This document shows, in pieces, positions 22,471 to 34,370 of a stretch of DNA of 64,000 nt (the first letter of the stretch is position 1; each line of letters starts with the position of its first letter). This DNA comes from Gambelia wislizenii (Eukaryota > Chordata > Lepidosauria > Squamata > Crotaphytidae): assembly GCA_030847615.1 (NCBI GenBank), contig JAUMIR010000001.1:369822687-369886686 (forward strand), given 5' to 3'. A model generated the notes under the pieces. It ran no database searches, was not told the DNA's origin, and saw nothing but the letters and a program-made list of their open reading frames with translations. Position numbers and translations under genes: made by a program.

Positions 22471-22625
22471 TTGGCTCAATTAGCAATGCAAAGTCAGAAC
22501 TGTAGTTAGCACTGTCAGAATCATAGGTTAGATCCAGAGGTAGTCATACTTAGAAAAGACGGATTTAATCATTTTGTTCTTTAAAGTATTTATCACTTTT
22601 ATGCTCACTAGAGCAGTGTACAGTA

Positions 22626-22627
<2 letters not shown>

Positions 22628-22657
<30 letters not shown>
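22628..22657 (+). repeat. (TA)n microsatellite
   Basis: A run of about 14 TA units preceded by 'gtaatacata'. Confidence 0.95.
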
Positions 22658-22660
<3 letters not shown>

Positions 22661-22739
22661 TTTCTTTAAAAACAGGATAAAAACAATGTTTAAAAAACAG
22701 TTTTAAAAAGGAAAGGCCATACTCACGTGTTTGCAAACT

Positions 22740-23090
22740 AATGGCCTTACAGGTTTATGAGGGAGGGGGCTGATATCCTGATCCCAAGTCATTTAGGGCT
22801 GTATAGGTCAAGACCAGCACCTTTATTGAGCTTGGGACCAACTGGAAGTATTCATAATAAATTCAGGACTCCTGACTGATAGACGGTCTCTGAAGCAAAT
22901 GCCAGACAATATTTTGGCTGTGTCATTTTGCACTAGCTATAGCTTCTGAACACCTTTGAAGACCAGCCCCACAGAGTATATTATTGTAATTAATCAAAAG
23001 GATAATTTTGGTCAAATCCTCAAGAAGGGGTGCTACTGGAACACTGGCTGAAGCTGAACAAAGGCACTCCCAGCTACAGCAGCTACATGG
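22740..23090 (-). mobile_element. L2 LINE fragment (C-terminal part)
   Basis: In the minus sense 22780-22835 translates to a decayed KVLVLTYKALHDLGP-type L2 signature. 'gcactagctatagcttctga' at 22930-22949 and 'ggctgaagctgaacaaaggc' at 23046-23065 line up, in order, with the L2 copy at 55967-56558. Old and frameshifted. Confidence 0.65.
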
Positions 23091-23486
23091 CTTCTCAGGA
23101 AGACTGAGGGCTTGTCTATACAAGGCGGGGGGGGGGGGAGGAGAATGGACTGCTCCACAGTAATAGTTCCAGCAGCTGCGGCCTGTCCTAATGGTTTTAC
23201 AGCCCACATAAACTTCACATGCCTGTAGCCAAGAGGGCAGCCACGAGTGAATTGCTTCAGTTTTTAAATCTGCTGCCGCCAATTTTTTTTTTAACTATTT
23301 CTATGGTGCACACAAGCATTATTTCACCTTTCCAAAAAAGAGAGAAAGATAACACAAATCCTTGTTTTATCGCCTTAGCAATCATTCGCTAAGGTGAAAA
23401 TCCAACATGGCGGCAGGGAGCACTTGCCCTGCAACCCCGCCCCGCCAGCTGCACTCATCCAGCCAATCAGGTTTGCACTTTGTCTT

Positions 23487-26179
23487 TTTTTTAAAAAAAC
23501 TTTTTATTTAAAGAAACTTTTTGTCCACATAAACATTTTTACATACATACCCAATTCGTACAGTAACTATTGGTGGTAAAGATACATTTTCCATCATTCA
23601 ATATTGTTTGTCATTTTTCCATTTCTTTTTCTCTCGTCCCTTCTTGTATTCATTTTCTTTGTGCTTCCTTATACCATCTTCTCAAACAATCTTCTTTTAC
23701 ATCTGCATACCCTACTATCTACTTTCCCACTCTTTCGCCCTTTCTTCCTCACGTCTACAACACATACCTTCTCATACGTACTTTTGTTCTCTAATCCGTT
23801 TTATTTCTTCTCTTTATCATATTTCCCACTCTTGCTTCCCTTCTTCCCTGGCTTGGGCCCAAGCTATCTCAGGGACCGCCTTCTCCCTTATAATCCTCCC
23901 CGCGCTCTCCGGTCCTCTGGGAGGAATTTGTTGCAGCCACAAAGATCTAGGCTGGCGACTACCTCCCAGAGGGCTTTCTCGGCTGTCGCCCCCAAATTGT
24001 GGAACAGCCTGCCGGATGAGATCCGCCTATTGACATCATTAGACAGCTTTAAAAAGGCTGTCAAGACGGTTCTCTTCAGGCAGGCTTTTCCGGAATAGCT
24101 AACCCCAGCCTCAGGAACCCCCTCTGGAGGTTGCTTCTGGACCTCCAAACTGATGCTGCTTGCTCGAAAGGGTTTTTAATAAATTGTATTATACACTGAT
24201 TTTAATTTGTATTAATTTAATAATGTTTTAAGGGGGGGAAGGGATTTTGAGTTGTTTTATACTGTGTACTATTTTATTGTTGTAAGCCGCCCCGATTGCT
24301 CGCAGAAGGGCGGGATATAAATAAATAAATATTATTATTATTATTATCTACTTACTCATACATTCTCTCACATACATTACCCTCTGTCTATCTTATTTCT
24401 ACCCTTTACCATTTATATTCCATGCATTGTTTTCTCTGCATTGTTTTCTCTTTGCTGTAACCAACATTATATCAGAATCCTATCTCTACATCCCCACATG
24501 ATAAAATCAACTTTCTGTAACACTCATCTCAATTTGGATCGTCTAATTGTAAGCTTCTGTTTTCTACCTCTAACCATTCCAAATGTTAGAAATCTCTTAC
24601 TATGTCTGATGATGTTTATGCATATCTTGTATAACTTTTTACAAGTATATTTGCTATTTGAAATTGTAAAAGCAGAAGTCCTGTATAACAATATAGAGAA
24701 GTGTTTAACTTGACATTATATATAATTGATAATAATATACTTGTATAATAAACATAGTGTTTTTAGTATGCATTTATCAATATTAAACATTAAACGTTCT
24801 ATTATTTGGTTCACTTAAATCTTTTCCAGTATAATATAATTGTATTTTCTGAACAACACTTATGATTTTGCTTCCCTTCTTCAGTATCTCCTGTCTCGTC
24901 TTTCTTTCCCTCCCCCCATACTTCCACGAACTCACCTTTTCCTCCCCAAATGAGATAGGTTTGATCCCATATTAGCAAAGCTTTTCATCTATGTCCCAAG
25001 TTTTCTTCCAAAATTTTTGTACTAGGTCCCACTCTTCCTCAATTTTATCATATTTTGCTTTATTTAAAATACAAGTCAGTTTGTCATTCTCTTGCATCTC
25101 TTTAATCTTGAGTAGCCAGTCTATGATTTTGGGGGTTTCCTTGCTCCTCCATTTTGCATCAATTACCAATTGTGCTACTGTTATTAAATACAATATTGTT
25201 CTCCAATGTTGTTTTATTGTTGTTTTATCAATAGGCATTAATATGTTTAGTAAATATAACTTGGGGCTCATTTCATATTGAATATCATATATTTCTTGTA
25301 TTCTTTTGTGTATTTTTATCCAAAATCTTTTAACGTTTGGACAGGTCCACCACATATGATAAAGGAACCTAAATCCTTGGCACATCTCCAACAATGGTTT
25401 TCTTTGGTTTTATAGATTTTACTAATTCTTGTCAGCATCATATACCACCGATTTACCATCTTCAAATGATTTTCCTTCAACAAAAGGCACGCTGTGAATG
25501 CGTTTGTCTTCTCCCAGGATCTTTTCCATCCTTCACATTCTATTTTATCTCCTATATCAATCGCCCATTTAATCATTGCTTCTGTCACCACTTCCTTTTC
25601 TAGCTCTCTTTCTAGTAATAGATTGTACAGTTTTGTTATTTGCTTCTTATCTTTTTGCCAGAATATCTTATCCAATTCGTTTTCTGTTAATTCAAAACCA
25701 TATTTTTTGGTTATCTTCTTGAAATTTCTTTTGGAGTTGCAGCAGTTCAAACCAATTCATATGGAATCCCATTGATTCGATTTCTTCCCAGGTTCTTAGC
25801 TTTAAGCCTTCCCCATCTTTCTGTTCTTTTTGATCCAATAAGTCTTTGTATCTTATCCATGTTTTGGTTGTTTCCCATCTTCCTAATATAGCTTCGTGGG
25901 GGGAGATCCAAGTAGGAAGTTTGGTCTAAAATTTCCCTTTAAGTTTGTTCCATATTCTCAATAATACTTTTCTTACAATATGGTTTGCAAAGTCTTTGTT
26001 TACTTGTAAGCAAAGCCATAAGCCAGATACGCATGCCAGCCGTATCTTAAGGCGTTTCCTTCTAATGTCAAAAGTCTATCATTGTCTAGTTTAACCCAGT
26101 CCAACAACCAAATCGTGCCGCAAGCTAGATAATATAAGCTAAGATTTGGTAATGAGGTGCCTCCGGACTTCTTGTTTGA
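23487..26179 (-). mobile_element. L1 LINE, 5'-truncated, with 17-bp target-site duplication
   Basis: The insert is flanked by identical 17-mers (23470-23486 and 26180-26196, 'ggtttgcactttgtctt'). The minus strand carries the C-terminal third of L1 ORF2: SGGTSLPNLSLYY and GNALRYGWHAYL near 26030-26160, RWYMMLTRISKIY at about 25420-25470 and CWRCAKDLGSF followed, after a frameshift, by HMWWTCPNVKRFW near 25330-25390. This is the CCHC-like C-terminal segment typical of L1. The frame breaks at about 25330 and 25800, so it is dead. The 3' UTR end is A-rich in its own sense and adjoins 23487. An L2 fragment is inserted in the 3' UTR. Confidence 0.85.
23843..24345 (+). mobile_element. L2 LINE 3' end nested in the L1
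   Basis: The plus frame gives LGPSYLRDRLLPYNPPRALRSS and later VAPKLWNSLPDEIR up to VLFRQAFPE and a stop at 24096-24098, essentially the same as the C-terminus of the L2 at 51008-54545. The 3' UTR ends with 'gtaagccgccccgattgctc', 'gggcgggatataaataaata' and an (ATT)n tail. Confidence 0.85.
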
Positions 26180-26594
26180 GGTTTGCACTTTGTCTTGTAT
26201 GGGGAAGCAAGTCATGTCGAATCGCTTGTCTTAACGAGCGAAAATGCGCATATCACAGGAGCTTTTTTAAAAAAAGTTGGGAAAGCCTCAGATGCTTTTC
26301 TCATGTAGTTTTCCCTCTTTTTAGCCCCCCTTCTTCACAATACAATGAAACAATGTCGGATCCCATTAAAACAGCTCATATTCCAGGCGAATTCTGTGAG
26401 GGGTATTTTCACTGTATAGATAGCCCCTGAAACCAAGGACTTGTTAATTATGACACAGGAACTCAGTTGTCTCATTACTTAAGTTCAACTTCCTGACTAC
26501 TTCCTGACTACTATGATGTACTAAAAAGGCAGTCTGATGTGCCCTGTTTCTAAAATTCCAGAAGCATTAGGCAAGCTGCCATAGCCCCTCCCAC

Positions 26595-26772
26595 TTCTGA
26601 AACCCTCTGGGTGACCTTGGACAAGTCCCCACTCTCTCATCCTCAGAGGAAGGCAAAGGCAAACCCTCTCTGAACAAATCTTGCCAAGAAAGCCCCATGA
26701 CAGGTTCACTTTAGGGTCACCATAAGTCAGAAACAACTTGAAAGCACACAACAACAACAACAACAACAGATG
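26595..26772 (+). mobile_element. Sauria SINE, 5'-truncated
   Basis: Body and tail only: 'gggtgaccttggacaagtcc', 'cctcagaggaaggcaaaggc', 'ctctgaacaaatcttgccaa', then the RTE-like 'ggtcaccataagtcag...caacttgaaagcacac' and (ACA)n. Confidence 0.85.
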
Positions 26773-26904
26773 TGGCTCTTCCCGCAGCACTGGTCAAATA
26801 TTTAATCACTCACAGGTATATGGGCAGGACTACAAAAGACTACTGTATTGGGATGGCTTACTACATAAGTCAATCATCTGGCAGTACTAGTTGGAGAGAT
26901 TATT

Positions 26905-28935
26905 TAGCATGTATTCTTCAAATCTCTTAAGGCAGTGTTTGGACCTACTTATCAGGTCAAAAGCTCCTTATACAGTACAGATGGTCAAACATTAATTACT
27001 GATAAAGCCTTCATCCTGAATCTATGGGCTAAACACTTTCAAAGTCTCTTTAGTGCCAACCGAGTCGTCCAAGGCTCAGCTATCCAACATATGATACAAA
27101 AACCAATGAAAAATGAATTGGACATAGCTCCTACTTTGGAAGAGACCCTTAAGGCCATACAGCAGATGAAAAACAGCAAGGCAGCTGGGATTGAGGGAAT
27201 CCCACCTGAGGTTTGGAAACACGGAGGTCATGTACTCTATGATAAATTCCACGAACTCCTCGTGAATTGCTGGGGAAAAGGGGAACTGCCATCAGATCTC
27301 TGAGATGCAGTCATCATCACCCTGTACAAGAAAAAAGGAGCAAAATCTGATTGCTCAAACTATCGAGGCATAGCACTGCTCTCTATTGCTGGCAAAATCC
27401 TTGCAAGGTACTCCTGAACAGATTAGTTCCTGCCATTGCCGAAGAACTTCTTCCTGAAAGCCAATGTGGCTTCAGAACCAATAGGAGTATTACAGATATG
27501 GTATTTGCCCTTAGACAACTGCAAGAGAAATGTAGAGAGCAGAACATAGGTCTCTTTGTAACATTTGTTGACCTCACCAAAGCCTTCGACACCGTGAGTA
27601 GGAAAGGTTTGTGACAGATCCTGGAAAAACTAGGATGTCCCCCCAAATTCCTTAAAATGATTATCTTGCTACACAAGGGCCAGCGCGGTCAAGTCAGATA
27701 CGGCAATGCTCTTTCAGAGCCCTTTCTAACAACTAATGGAGTGAAGCAAGGTTGTGTTCTTGCGCCAACTTTATTTACAATCTTCTTCAGCATGATGCTC
27801 CAAAGGGCTACAGCAGAGCTTGAAGAAGATGACAGCATCTATATACGTTACCGTACTGATGGTAGCTTGTTTAACTTAAGCCGTCTGAGGGCTTGCACTA
27901 AGACTCTAAACTATCTAGTCCATGATCTGCTCTTCGCTGATGATACTGCCCTTGTTGCCCACACAGAAGCAGCTCTGCAGCGCCTAATATCCTGCTTTGC
28001 AACAGCTGCAGAGCTGTTTGGGCTAGAAGTCAACCTGAAGAAAACAGAAGTTCTTTACCAGCCTGCACCACAGGACGAACACCACCATCCCCACATTGCC
28101 GTTGGCAACTCTGTGCTTTTTCCATTCAGCAGTTCACCTACCTCAGAAGCATCATCTCCTCAGATGCCAAGATTGACAAAGAGATCGATCACAGATTAGC
28201 AAAGGCACATAGCGCATTTGGAAGACTTTACAAAAGAGTCTGGAGTAATAAACACCTGAGGCAAAACACAAAATTCAGTGTGTATAGAGCCATTGTACTG
28301 TCTATTCTCCTTTATGGATCTGAAACATGGGTCACCTATCGCCACCACTTACGACTCCTCGAACGCTTCCATCAGCGCTGTTTACACACAATCCTAAATA
28401 TACACTGGACTGACTATGTGACGAATGTTGTTGTCCTTGAGCAAGCAGGGATCACCAGCATTGAGGCCATGATATTGAGAACACAACTGCGCTGGGCAGG
28501 GCATGTTTCTAGGATGGAGGACCATCACCTTCCAAAAATACTACTCTACGGTGAACTCGCCACGGGTCAGCGTAAAGGGGTGCTCCAAAAAAGCGGTACA
28601 AGGACTCCCTGAAACAACATCTCAGGCTCGCCCAAATTGATCACCAACAATGGTCTGCCCTGGCCTCACATCGGGAGGCATGGAGACACAATATCCACAA
28701 TGCTGCAGCCTTATTTGAGAACTCATGCCGAACAAGTCTTGAAGAGAAACGACAATGCAGAAAGAATCACAACCCGGAAACATCACCCAAGGAAACCTTC
28801 TGCTGTGCTTTCTGCAACCGGACTTGTTTATCTCGGATTGGCCTTCTTAGTCATCAGCGCGCTTGCAGAAAGTGCGGGATGAGTCCTTCCTGAATCTTCG
28901 TTTGCGAAGGGAAGCCAGAGAGAGAGATATTCTTC
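26905..28935 (+). mobile_element. LINE copy A: reverse transcriptase plus C-terminal zinc-finger motif, 5'-truncated
   Basis: A non-LTR retrotransposon. Reading order: FGPTYQVKS (26938), a linker with SKAAGIEGIPPEVWKHGG (27175-27228), LYKKKGAKSDCSNYRGIALLS (27322-27380), CGFRTNRSITDMVFALRQLQ (27467-27524), FVDLTKAFDTVSRKGL (27571-27614), NGVKQGCVLAPTLF (27736-27777), LLFADDTALVAH (27928-27963, catalytic FADD), YGSETWVTYRHHLRLLERFH (28313-28372), LRWAGHVSRMEDH and, near the end, CAFC...H-x3-C, a C2HC finger. Lesions: in-frame TGA at 27301 and 27613, frameshifts at about 27400, 28110 and 28580. The 3' end is a short (GA)n. The AP-endonuclease part is absent. I do not assign a clade. Confidence 0.85.
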
Positions 28936-29324
28936 AAATAACCTATTCTGTAACTCAGATAACCAAAACATCTCATATCATCCCCTGAACAACGTAGGTA
29001 GAGACAACCCAAAAAAGTTTAATTCCAAAGGCTTAAAATCTCAGAGGTGACAAAATATAACAATAAATCAATAGGTAACTTGTTTTTTTTCCTAACATCT
29101 TTTGCCTAGTGAGGAAGCCAGTAGAGCTTCCAAAGGTTGCATCATGTGTTGCATTTTGGTTGGCCAATAAAGGTATCACTTTTTTTGGTGGAATCTGGAT
29201 TTTGTTTTGCTGCATGGCCAACACAGCTGCACCTTAATGTGTTTCTTGGTTCCTTAACAGTTTGTTAGTTTAAGGTGGACTGCATAGTCATACATCTGAC
29301 TTTGAATTTAACAGTGAAATCATT

Positions 29325-29405
29325 TGCATGTTTACTCAGACATATGTCCTATTGATTTCAATGGGACTTACTCCCTAATAAGTGAGCACAGGATTTTAGT
29401 CCCAG
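29325..29405 (+). repeat. Interspersed repeat 'tactcagacatatgtcctattga' family
   Basis: Contains 'tttactcagacatatgtcct', 'ttcaatgggacttactccc' and a following 'ataagtgagcacaggatttt'. This phrase is common in squamate genomes, with relatives at 34330 and 50134; I do not assign it to a class. Confidence 0.6.
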
Positions 29406-29732
29406 GCATAGAATTACATATCATCCGACATTTCACAGATAAAAACTGGGACATGTGTGACTGGGACACATGTGTCCAAGCAACATCAGAATGTGATCAA
29501 GATGGCAAATGTTATTAATGAGGAAGAACACATAAACTAGGAGAAGCTGCAGCAGTTTGCTTTTGCCTGAGCCTAGGGAAAGGGCAAGAGTTTACCCTAA
29601 CTGAGTGGAAAGTGCTTTTGCACTTTGAACTCAGTTTGCAACAAATAAGGTAAGCTGAGGACACCTTGAAGGGCCAGGCACACAGCGCACTGTCTCATGT
29701 CTTATGCAAGCCATAGTGTGTCAGCCTCAAAG

Positions 29733-30073
29733 GAATCATAGAATCTTAGAACTAGAAGGGAACATAAGGGCCACCTAGTCCAACCCCCTGCCATGCAGGA
29801 ATACACAACTACAGTAGTCCTAAAAGATGTCCATCCAATCTTTACTTAAAGACCTCCAAAGATGGAGAATCCACCACCCTCCAAGGCAATCTACTCCATT
29901 ATTGAACAGTTCCTACAGTTTTTTTTAAAAAAAGTATTCGTAATGTTTATGTGGAATCTCTTTCTTATAATTTGAATCCATTAGTTTGTGTTCTGGTCTC
30001 TGGAACAGCAGAAAACAAGTTTGCTCCATTTTCTACACAACATCCCTTCAGATATTTAAAGACACTATCAGGC
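29733..30073 (-). mobile_element. CR1 LINE 3' fragment
   Basis: In the minus sense it ends with 'gattctatgattcc'. It contains the C-terminal coding part (antisense of 'ctccaaagatggagaatcca', 'ctggaacagcagaaaacaag') and is broken by an indel-rich A/T stretch at 29920. It is cut off at 30073 by the start of a SINE. Confidence 0.8.
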
Positions 30074-30192
30074 AATGACAACCCTCCTCTGAACAAATCT
30101 TGCCAAGAAAATCCAGTAACAGTTTCACCTTATGGTTGCCATAAGTAAAAAAAAAAAAAAATACTTGAAGGCACACAACAACAACAACAACT
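30074..30192 (+). mobile_element. Sauria SINE, 5'-truncated
   Basis: Segment 'cctctgaacaaatcttgcca', 'cagtttcaccttatggttgc' and '(a)n-tacttgaaggcacac' then (ACA)n. It directly abuts the minus-strand CR1. Confidence 0.8.
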
Positions 30193-30256
30193 GGCCATAC
30201 TACCCTCTTCTAGCCTGGCACTTATTAACTGTATCATTCCAAAGAGTGTTGGGAAT

Positions 30257-30652
30257 CGAGATATATAATTTCCAGAAGTTTTGAAGCCATGGGATTTTTT
30301 CAGAAAAAAATAGATTTTTTTGGAAAAATTGGAAAAATGCAATGTTAGCACTGTTTACATATTGAAAGTCACTTTGTTGCTTTAGGAACATAAAATATGA
30401 CTATGTACAATTTGATTTGGCATAAAATTATCACAACTGGTATATTAAAAATATGTGTATTCAAACAATTATATATGAATACCTCATCTTAAAGATTTTT
30501 TTCATCATGCTAAAATAAAACATTCTATAATTGATTTTAATTTTTTCATTTTTTTTGAAAAACAAAACAAAAAAGGCTTCAGGGGGAAAAAGGAGAAAAA
30601 CTTTTTTCCCCCTTAATTTTTCCAGGTTTTTTCTGGGCCTTCATATCTCTAG
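30257..30652 (-). mobile_element. TIR element of about 395 bp, family also at 61776 (opposite strand)
   Basis: Ends 'gagatatataatttccag' and 'gggccttcatatctctag' are inverted. The interior, read on the minus strand, matches 61776-62160 block by block: G/A-rich 'ccaggaaaaa' runs, 'tgatgaa...atctttaaga', 'tatgttcctaaag' and 'agtgactttcaat'. It has no coding capacity. Confidence 0.65.
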
Positions 30653-31150
30653 GTGGGAATGGTAGTCCAACATCCTTACTGTGTTGCACCTCAGCCATGC
30701 TGAATGGATGTCCAGTTTTAGTGGTTGTCACCACAGATGCCACCCCCACAATATGACCTGTTCCACACAGATCCAGAATATCACCAAGGAAAGGATTGGA
30801 TGAGCATAGCATCAGAGAGGCTCAGGAACACTTCCTCCACCTGGTGTCCATGCTCCTCCTGAGAAGAGTGGCTATTGTAACCTTTGGCATTGGTTCTGAC
30901 TCCATTCCTTCTTTCCATTCCTTGGTGTCCATCATGTCAACAGTAGATGACAACAGAGTGTCAGGAGAGGAGGCAGCTTGTGAACCCAGCTTAGGGGAAC
31001 CCCTTGTGAGGATATCTTGAAGGGTCAGATGGATTAATAAGGCTACTAATAAGGCCACCAAGATGGATCAATAATGTGACCATGTTACTACCTCTCCTGG
31101 CGAGCTGTTGAAAGAGTTTCAAGCTGAAAACCAAACACTGTGCTGTTAAG
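30653..31150. other. No assignable feature
   Basis: Short ORFs on both strands without domains. The left edge holds 'ggtgggaatggtagtccaac', a weak match to MITE ends in this window. Confidence 0.35.
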
Positions 31151-31152
31151 AA

Positions 31153-32175
31153 TAGCATGCTGCAGTCATCATCACCCTGTACAAGAAAAAAGGAGCAAAA
31201 TCCGATTGCTCAAACTATCAAGGCATAACACTGCTCTCTATTGCTGGCAAAATCCTTGCAAGTATACTCCTGAACAGATTAGTTCCTGCCATTGCCGAAG
31301 AACTTCTCCCTGAAAGCCGATATGGCTTCAGAGCCAATAGGAGTACTACAGATATGGTATTTGCCCTTAGACAACTGCAAGAAAAATGTAGGGAGCAGAA
31401 CAAGGGTCTCTATGTAACATTTGTCAACCAAAGCCTTCGACACTGTGAGTAGAAAAGGTCTGTGGCAGATCCTGGAAAGACTAGGATGTCCCCCCAAATT
31501 CCTTAAAATGATTATCTTGCTACACGAGGGCCAGCGTGGTCAAGTCAGATATGGCGATGCTCTTTCAGAGCCCTTTCTAATAACTAATGGAGTGAAGCAA
31601 GGTTGTGTTCTTGCACCAACTTTATTTACAATCTTCTTTAGCATGATGCTCCAAAGGACTATGTGACGAATGTTGCTGTCCTTGAGCAAGCAGGGATCAC
31701 CAGCATTGAGGCCATGATATTGAGAACACAGGGCACGTTTCTAGGATGGAGGACCATCACTTCCCAAAAATACTACTCTACGGTGAAATCGCCATGGGTC
31801 AGAGTAAGAGGGGCACTCCAAAAAAGCGATACAAAGACTCCCTGAAACAACATCTTGGGCTTGGCCAAATTGATCACCAACAGTGGTCCGCCCTGGCCTC
31901 ACATCGGGAGGCATGGAGACGCACTATCCACAATGCTGCAGCCTTATTTGAGAACTCACGCCGAACAAGTCTTGAAGAGAAACGACAACGCAGAAAGAAT
32001 CACAACCCAAAAACATCACCCAAGGAGACCTTCTGCTGTGCTTTCTGCAACCGGACTTGTTTATCTCGGATTGGCCTTTTTAGTCATCAGCGCGCTTGCA
32101 GAAAGCGCGGGATGAGTCCTTCCTGAATCTTCGTTTGCGAAGAAAAGCCAGAGAGAGAGAGAGAGAGAGAGAGCT
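31153..32175 (+). mobile_element. LINE copy B of the zinc-finger LINE, internally deleted
   Basis: Collinear with 27309-28935 and very similar. It starts at the DAVIITLYKKK codons and lacks about 606 bp (A positions 27807-28412), which removes the catalytic FADD. The junction follows 'caaagg'. A further 13-bp and a 4-bp deletion break the frame. It retains VVLEQAGITSIEAMILRTQ, the C2HC finger and the 3' end, followed by a longer (GA)n run (32149-32173). Confidence 0.85.
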
Positions 32176-33170
32176 GGGAAACCAAAGTGGGGCTGTTGTG
32201 AAAACAGAGTAGTCCTTAAAAAAAAAATCCACTAAGACAATAGGCCAGGTTTATTACATTAACTATACATTAAATATATTATCTATAAGTTGCCAGATAC
32301 ATACAGAGTTTGAAAACTTTGGACTACAACTCTCAGAATTCCCAGTCAGCATGGTGATCCAGGATAAATTATACAATTCATTTTAATTCTGTCAAAAGTT
32401 TTTTTTTTTTTTTTTTTGCTTTTTCCCCAATAGGAATGTAAAATGGAAATTTGTTGCATTCATTTTTGAACCTATCTATAGACTGCAGCTGAAATGTTGC
32501 TTGTCAATAAAAGGCAGAAACCCAGAATATCTTTTAGAGAACATTTAGAGAAAACATGTTAAATAATATGGTAATCCTTACTGGCTGTGTATGTAAGAGT
32601 GGTATTAGAAAACATATTGTGATTGCCCAAAGGGCTTAGCTTCCTTGTATTATATTCGTGAAGAGTAAGCATAACATTAATATGAATATTCACAATAGCT
32701 TTCAGATATGATTATGGTCTCTGCAATGTATGCCATACTCATTTTAAGTTTATGTAAAATGTATAAATATAAATAATAAAACCACTGGGGTGACAACCAC
32801 AGAGTCACAACACTATTTCTCACTGCATGCTTCGTGTCTCCAAAAACCATCACCATCAAAATGTAAAGGAAATAATATGATGTTCAAGCAGCATCAATGA
32901 CATGACTCTCAAAAGTTGACTCAGTAGGTTTAGGTCAGCCAGTCAAAGCTTCGTGATGACAGCAGTCCTGTTGACATCTTTGTTATTGTAGAGACACTGG
33001 AAGTACAGCTATGCCAGGCACCCCGTTCCCTATCTTTGAAGTCAAAAACAGTGTGTGAAAGCCTATTAATAGATTGCCCTGTACTCTGTCACCATAATGA
33101 TGGCCTAATAAGGGCAATTCTCATAGGCTGTATCAGAACGTTGTACAGTTGTTCTCTGAGCCATAGTTCC
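32176..33170. other. No assignable feature apart from a poly(T) run and a MITE scrap
   Basis: A T17-type run lies at 32399-32417, and a 'ggactacaactctcagaatt' scrap at 32323 resembles MITE interiors. The remainder shows no gene or repeat I recognise. Confidence 0.4.
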
Positions 33171-33174
33171 ACAT

Positions 33175-33330
33175 TTAAGAACTTTCATACTATAATCCTC
33201 CAGTACCCTAGGACCTTTTCACACTACCTAATTATAGTACTGTGATTCCACATTGACTACCACAGTTCCATCCTATAGAAGCCTGGGATATGTATATTGA
33301 AGGGCAATCTTTCTTACTATTTCCCATATC
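33175..33330. mobile_element. Degraded MITE ('ccttttcacact' type)
   Basis: Contains 'ggaccttttcacactaccta', 'atagtactgtgattccac', 'cagttccatcctatagaagc', the same order (partly inverted) as in 60175-60390. Confidence 0.45.
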
Positions 33331-33522
33331 CCAGGGTGGGGAGGTAGGTGCAAGTTGTAGGACTTGCATGTTGATAAAAAAACATAGAGGAGGAGGAAAC
33401 TGGCACATTTTAAAAGCAGCTTAAAAAACGGGAGGACAGAGGATTAATTGGGACTGTCCCTGTCAAAGAGGAACAGTTGGAGGATGTCCTGACAATGTTT
33501 GATCGTCGGTGTAGGAGAATAA

Positions 33523-34037
33523 AGGGGCTTATCTATACAAGGCAAAAAAAACCTGAGTACATCACAGTAATGGCATTTTGCAGCAGCTGCGACTTGTCTT
33601 AATGGTTCTTTTGCTCCCATAAGCTTTGCATGCAAGATGGTGGCCATGAGTGATATACTTGTGTTTGTAATTACCTCAGTTTGCCACTGCTGAACTTAAA
33701 AAAACCAAACAACAATCATGCCCAAGGTGTGATAGAGCAAATTTTTTTATTTAAAGAAAAGCAAAACAAAAACAAAAATCTCACCCCATTTTCTCGCCTT
33801 AGTGCTCTCTCGCTAAGGCAAAACATGGTCGCAACAAGTGCTTGCCTTGTTAGCAAGTCCCGCCCCCTCCACTCACCCAGCCAATCAGCTTTGTACCTCC
33901 TCTCCTATGGGAAAGTGATTCATATCTAATCACTTGTCCCAAAAACAGGAATGTGCATTCCCCTCACTGTTTTTTAAAAACTGGAAAAACCCGCAAAGGC
34001 TTTTCTGTGAGGAGTATTTTCGCAGTTTAGAGAACTC
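33523..34037 (+). mobile_element. TIR element (hAT-like), same family as 23104 and 37583
   Basis: Begins 'aggggcttatctatacaagg' and runs through 'cagcagctgcgacttgtctt', 'ctcgccttagtgctctctcg', 'cccagccaatcag', 'gtgattcatatctaatcact' to a decayed right end near 34037. It is fully collinear with the split copy at 23104-26430 without its L1. Confidence 0.7.
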
Positions 34038-34370
34038 CATGGACTAATCAGGCAAAGATGGAGAGCTAGGAGGTAGGCACAGTGCACAATGCATGGAAGG
34101 GCCTGAACAGTCATTAAGAACATCACGGTGAAGCTCTTTTCTTAAGCTAGGTTTCTGGATCTGTTAAGCTGCAGAGGCATGCATGCCTTTGAAACAACGT
34201 AGTACAAAAATGTTGAACATGTTGTGGTGATCAAGTCAAATCGTACTTCACTGTTCTTGCGATCAGATGTTTTTAGAATTAAACGCTTGCATGTCCCCAA
34301 TTTCAGCATAATTTATAGTGCTACTCTATGCATATCTACTCAGATGTAAGCCCTACTGAATTTAAAGTTA

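Larger units (their letters stand above)
23104..26430 (+). mobile_element. TIR element of about 620 bp (hAT-like), split by an L1
   Basis: The left part 23104-23486 begins 'gagggcttgtctatacaagg' and the right part 26197-26430 ends 'tgtatagatagcccctg', its inverted counterpart. Interior marks shared with the copies at 33523 and 37583 are 'cagcagctgcg', a pair of 'cgccttagc/cgctaaggtg' inverted pieces, 'gccaatcagg' and 'aagcaagtcatgtcgaatcg'. The two halves join exactly at the L1 target duplication. No transposase is present. Confidence 0.7.
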
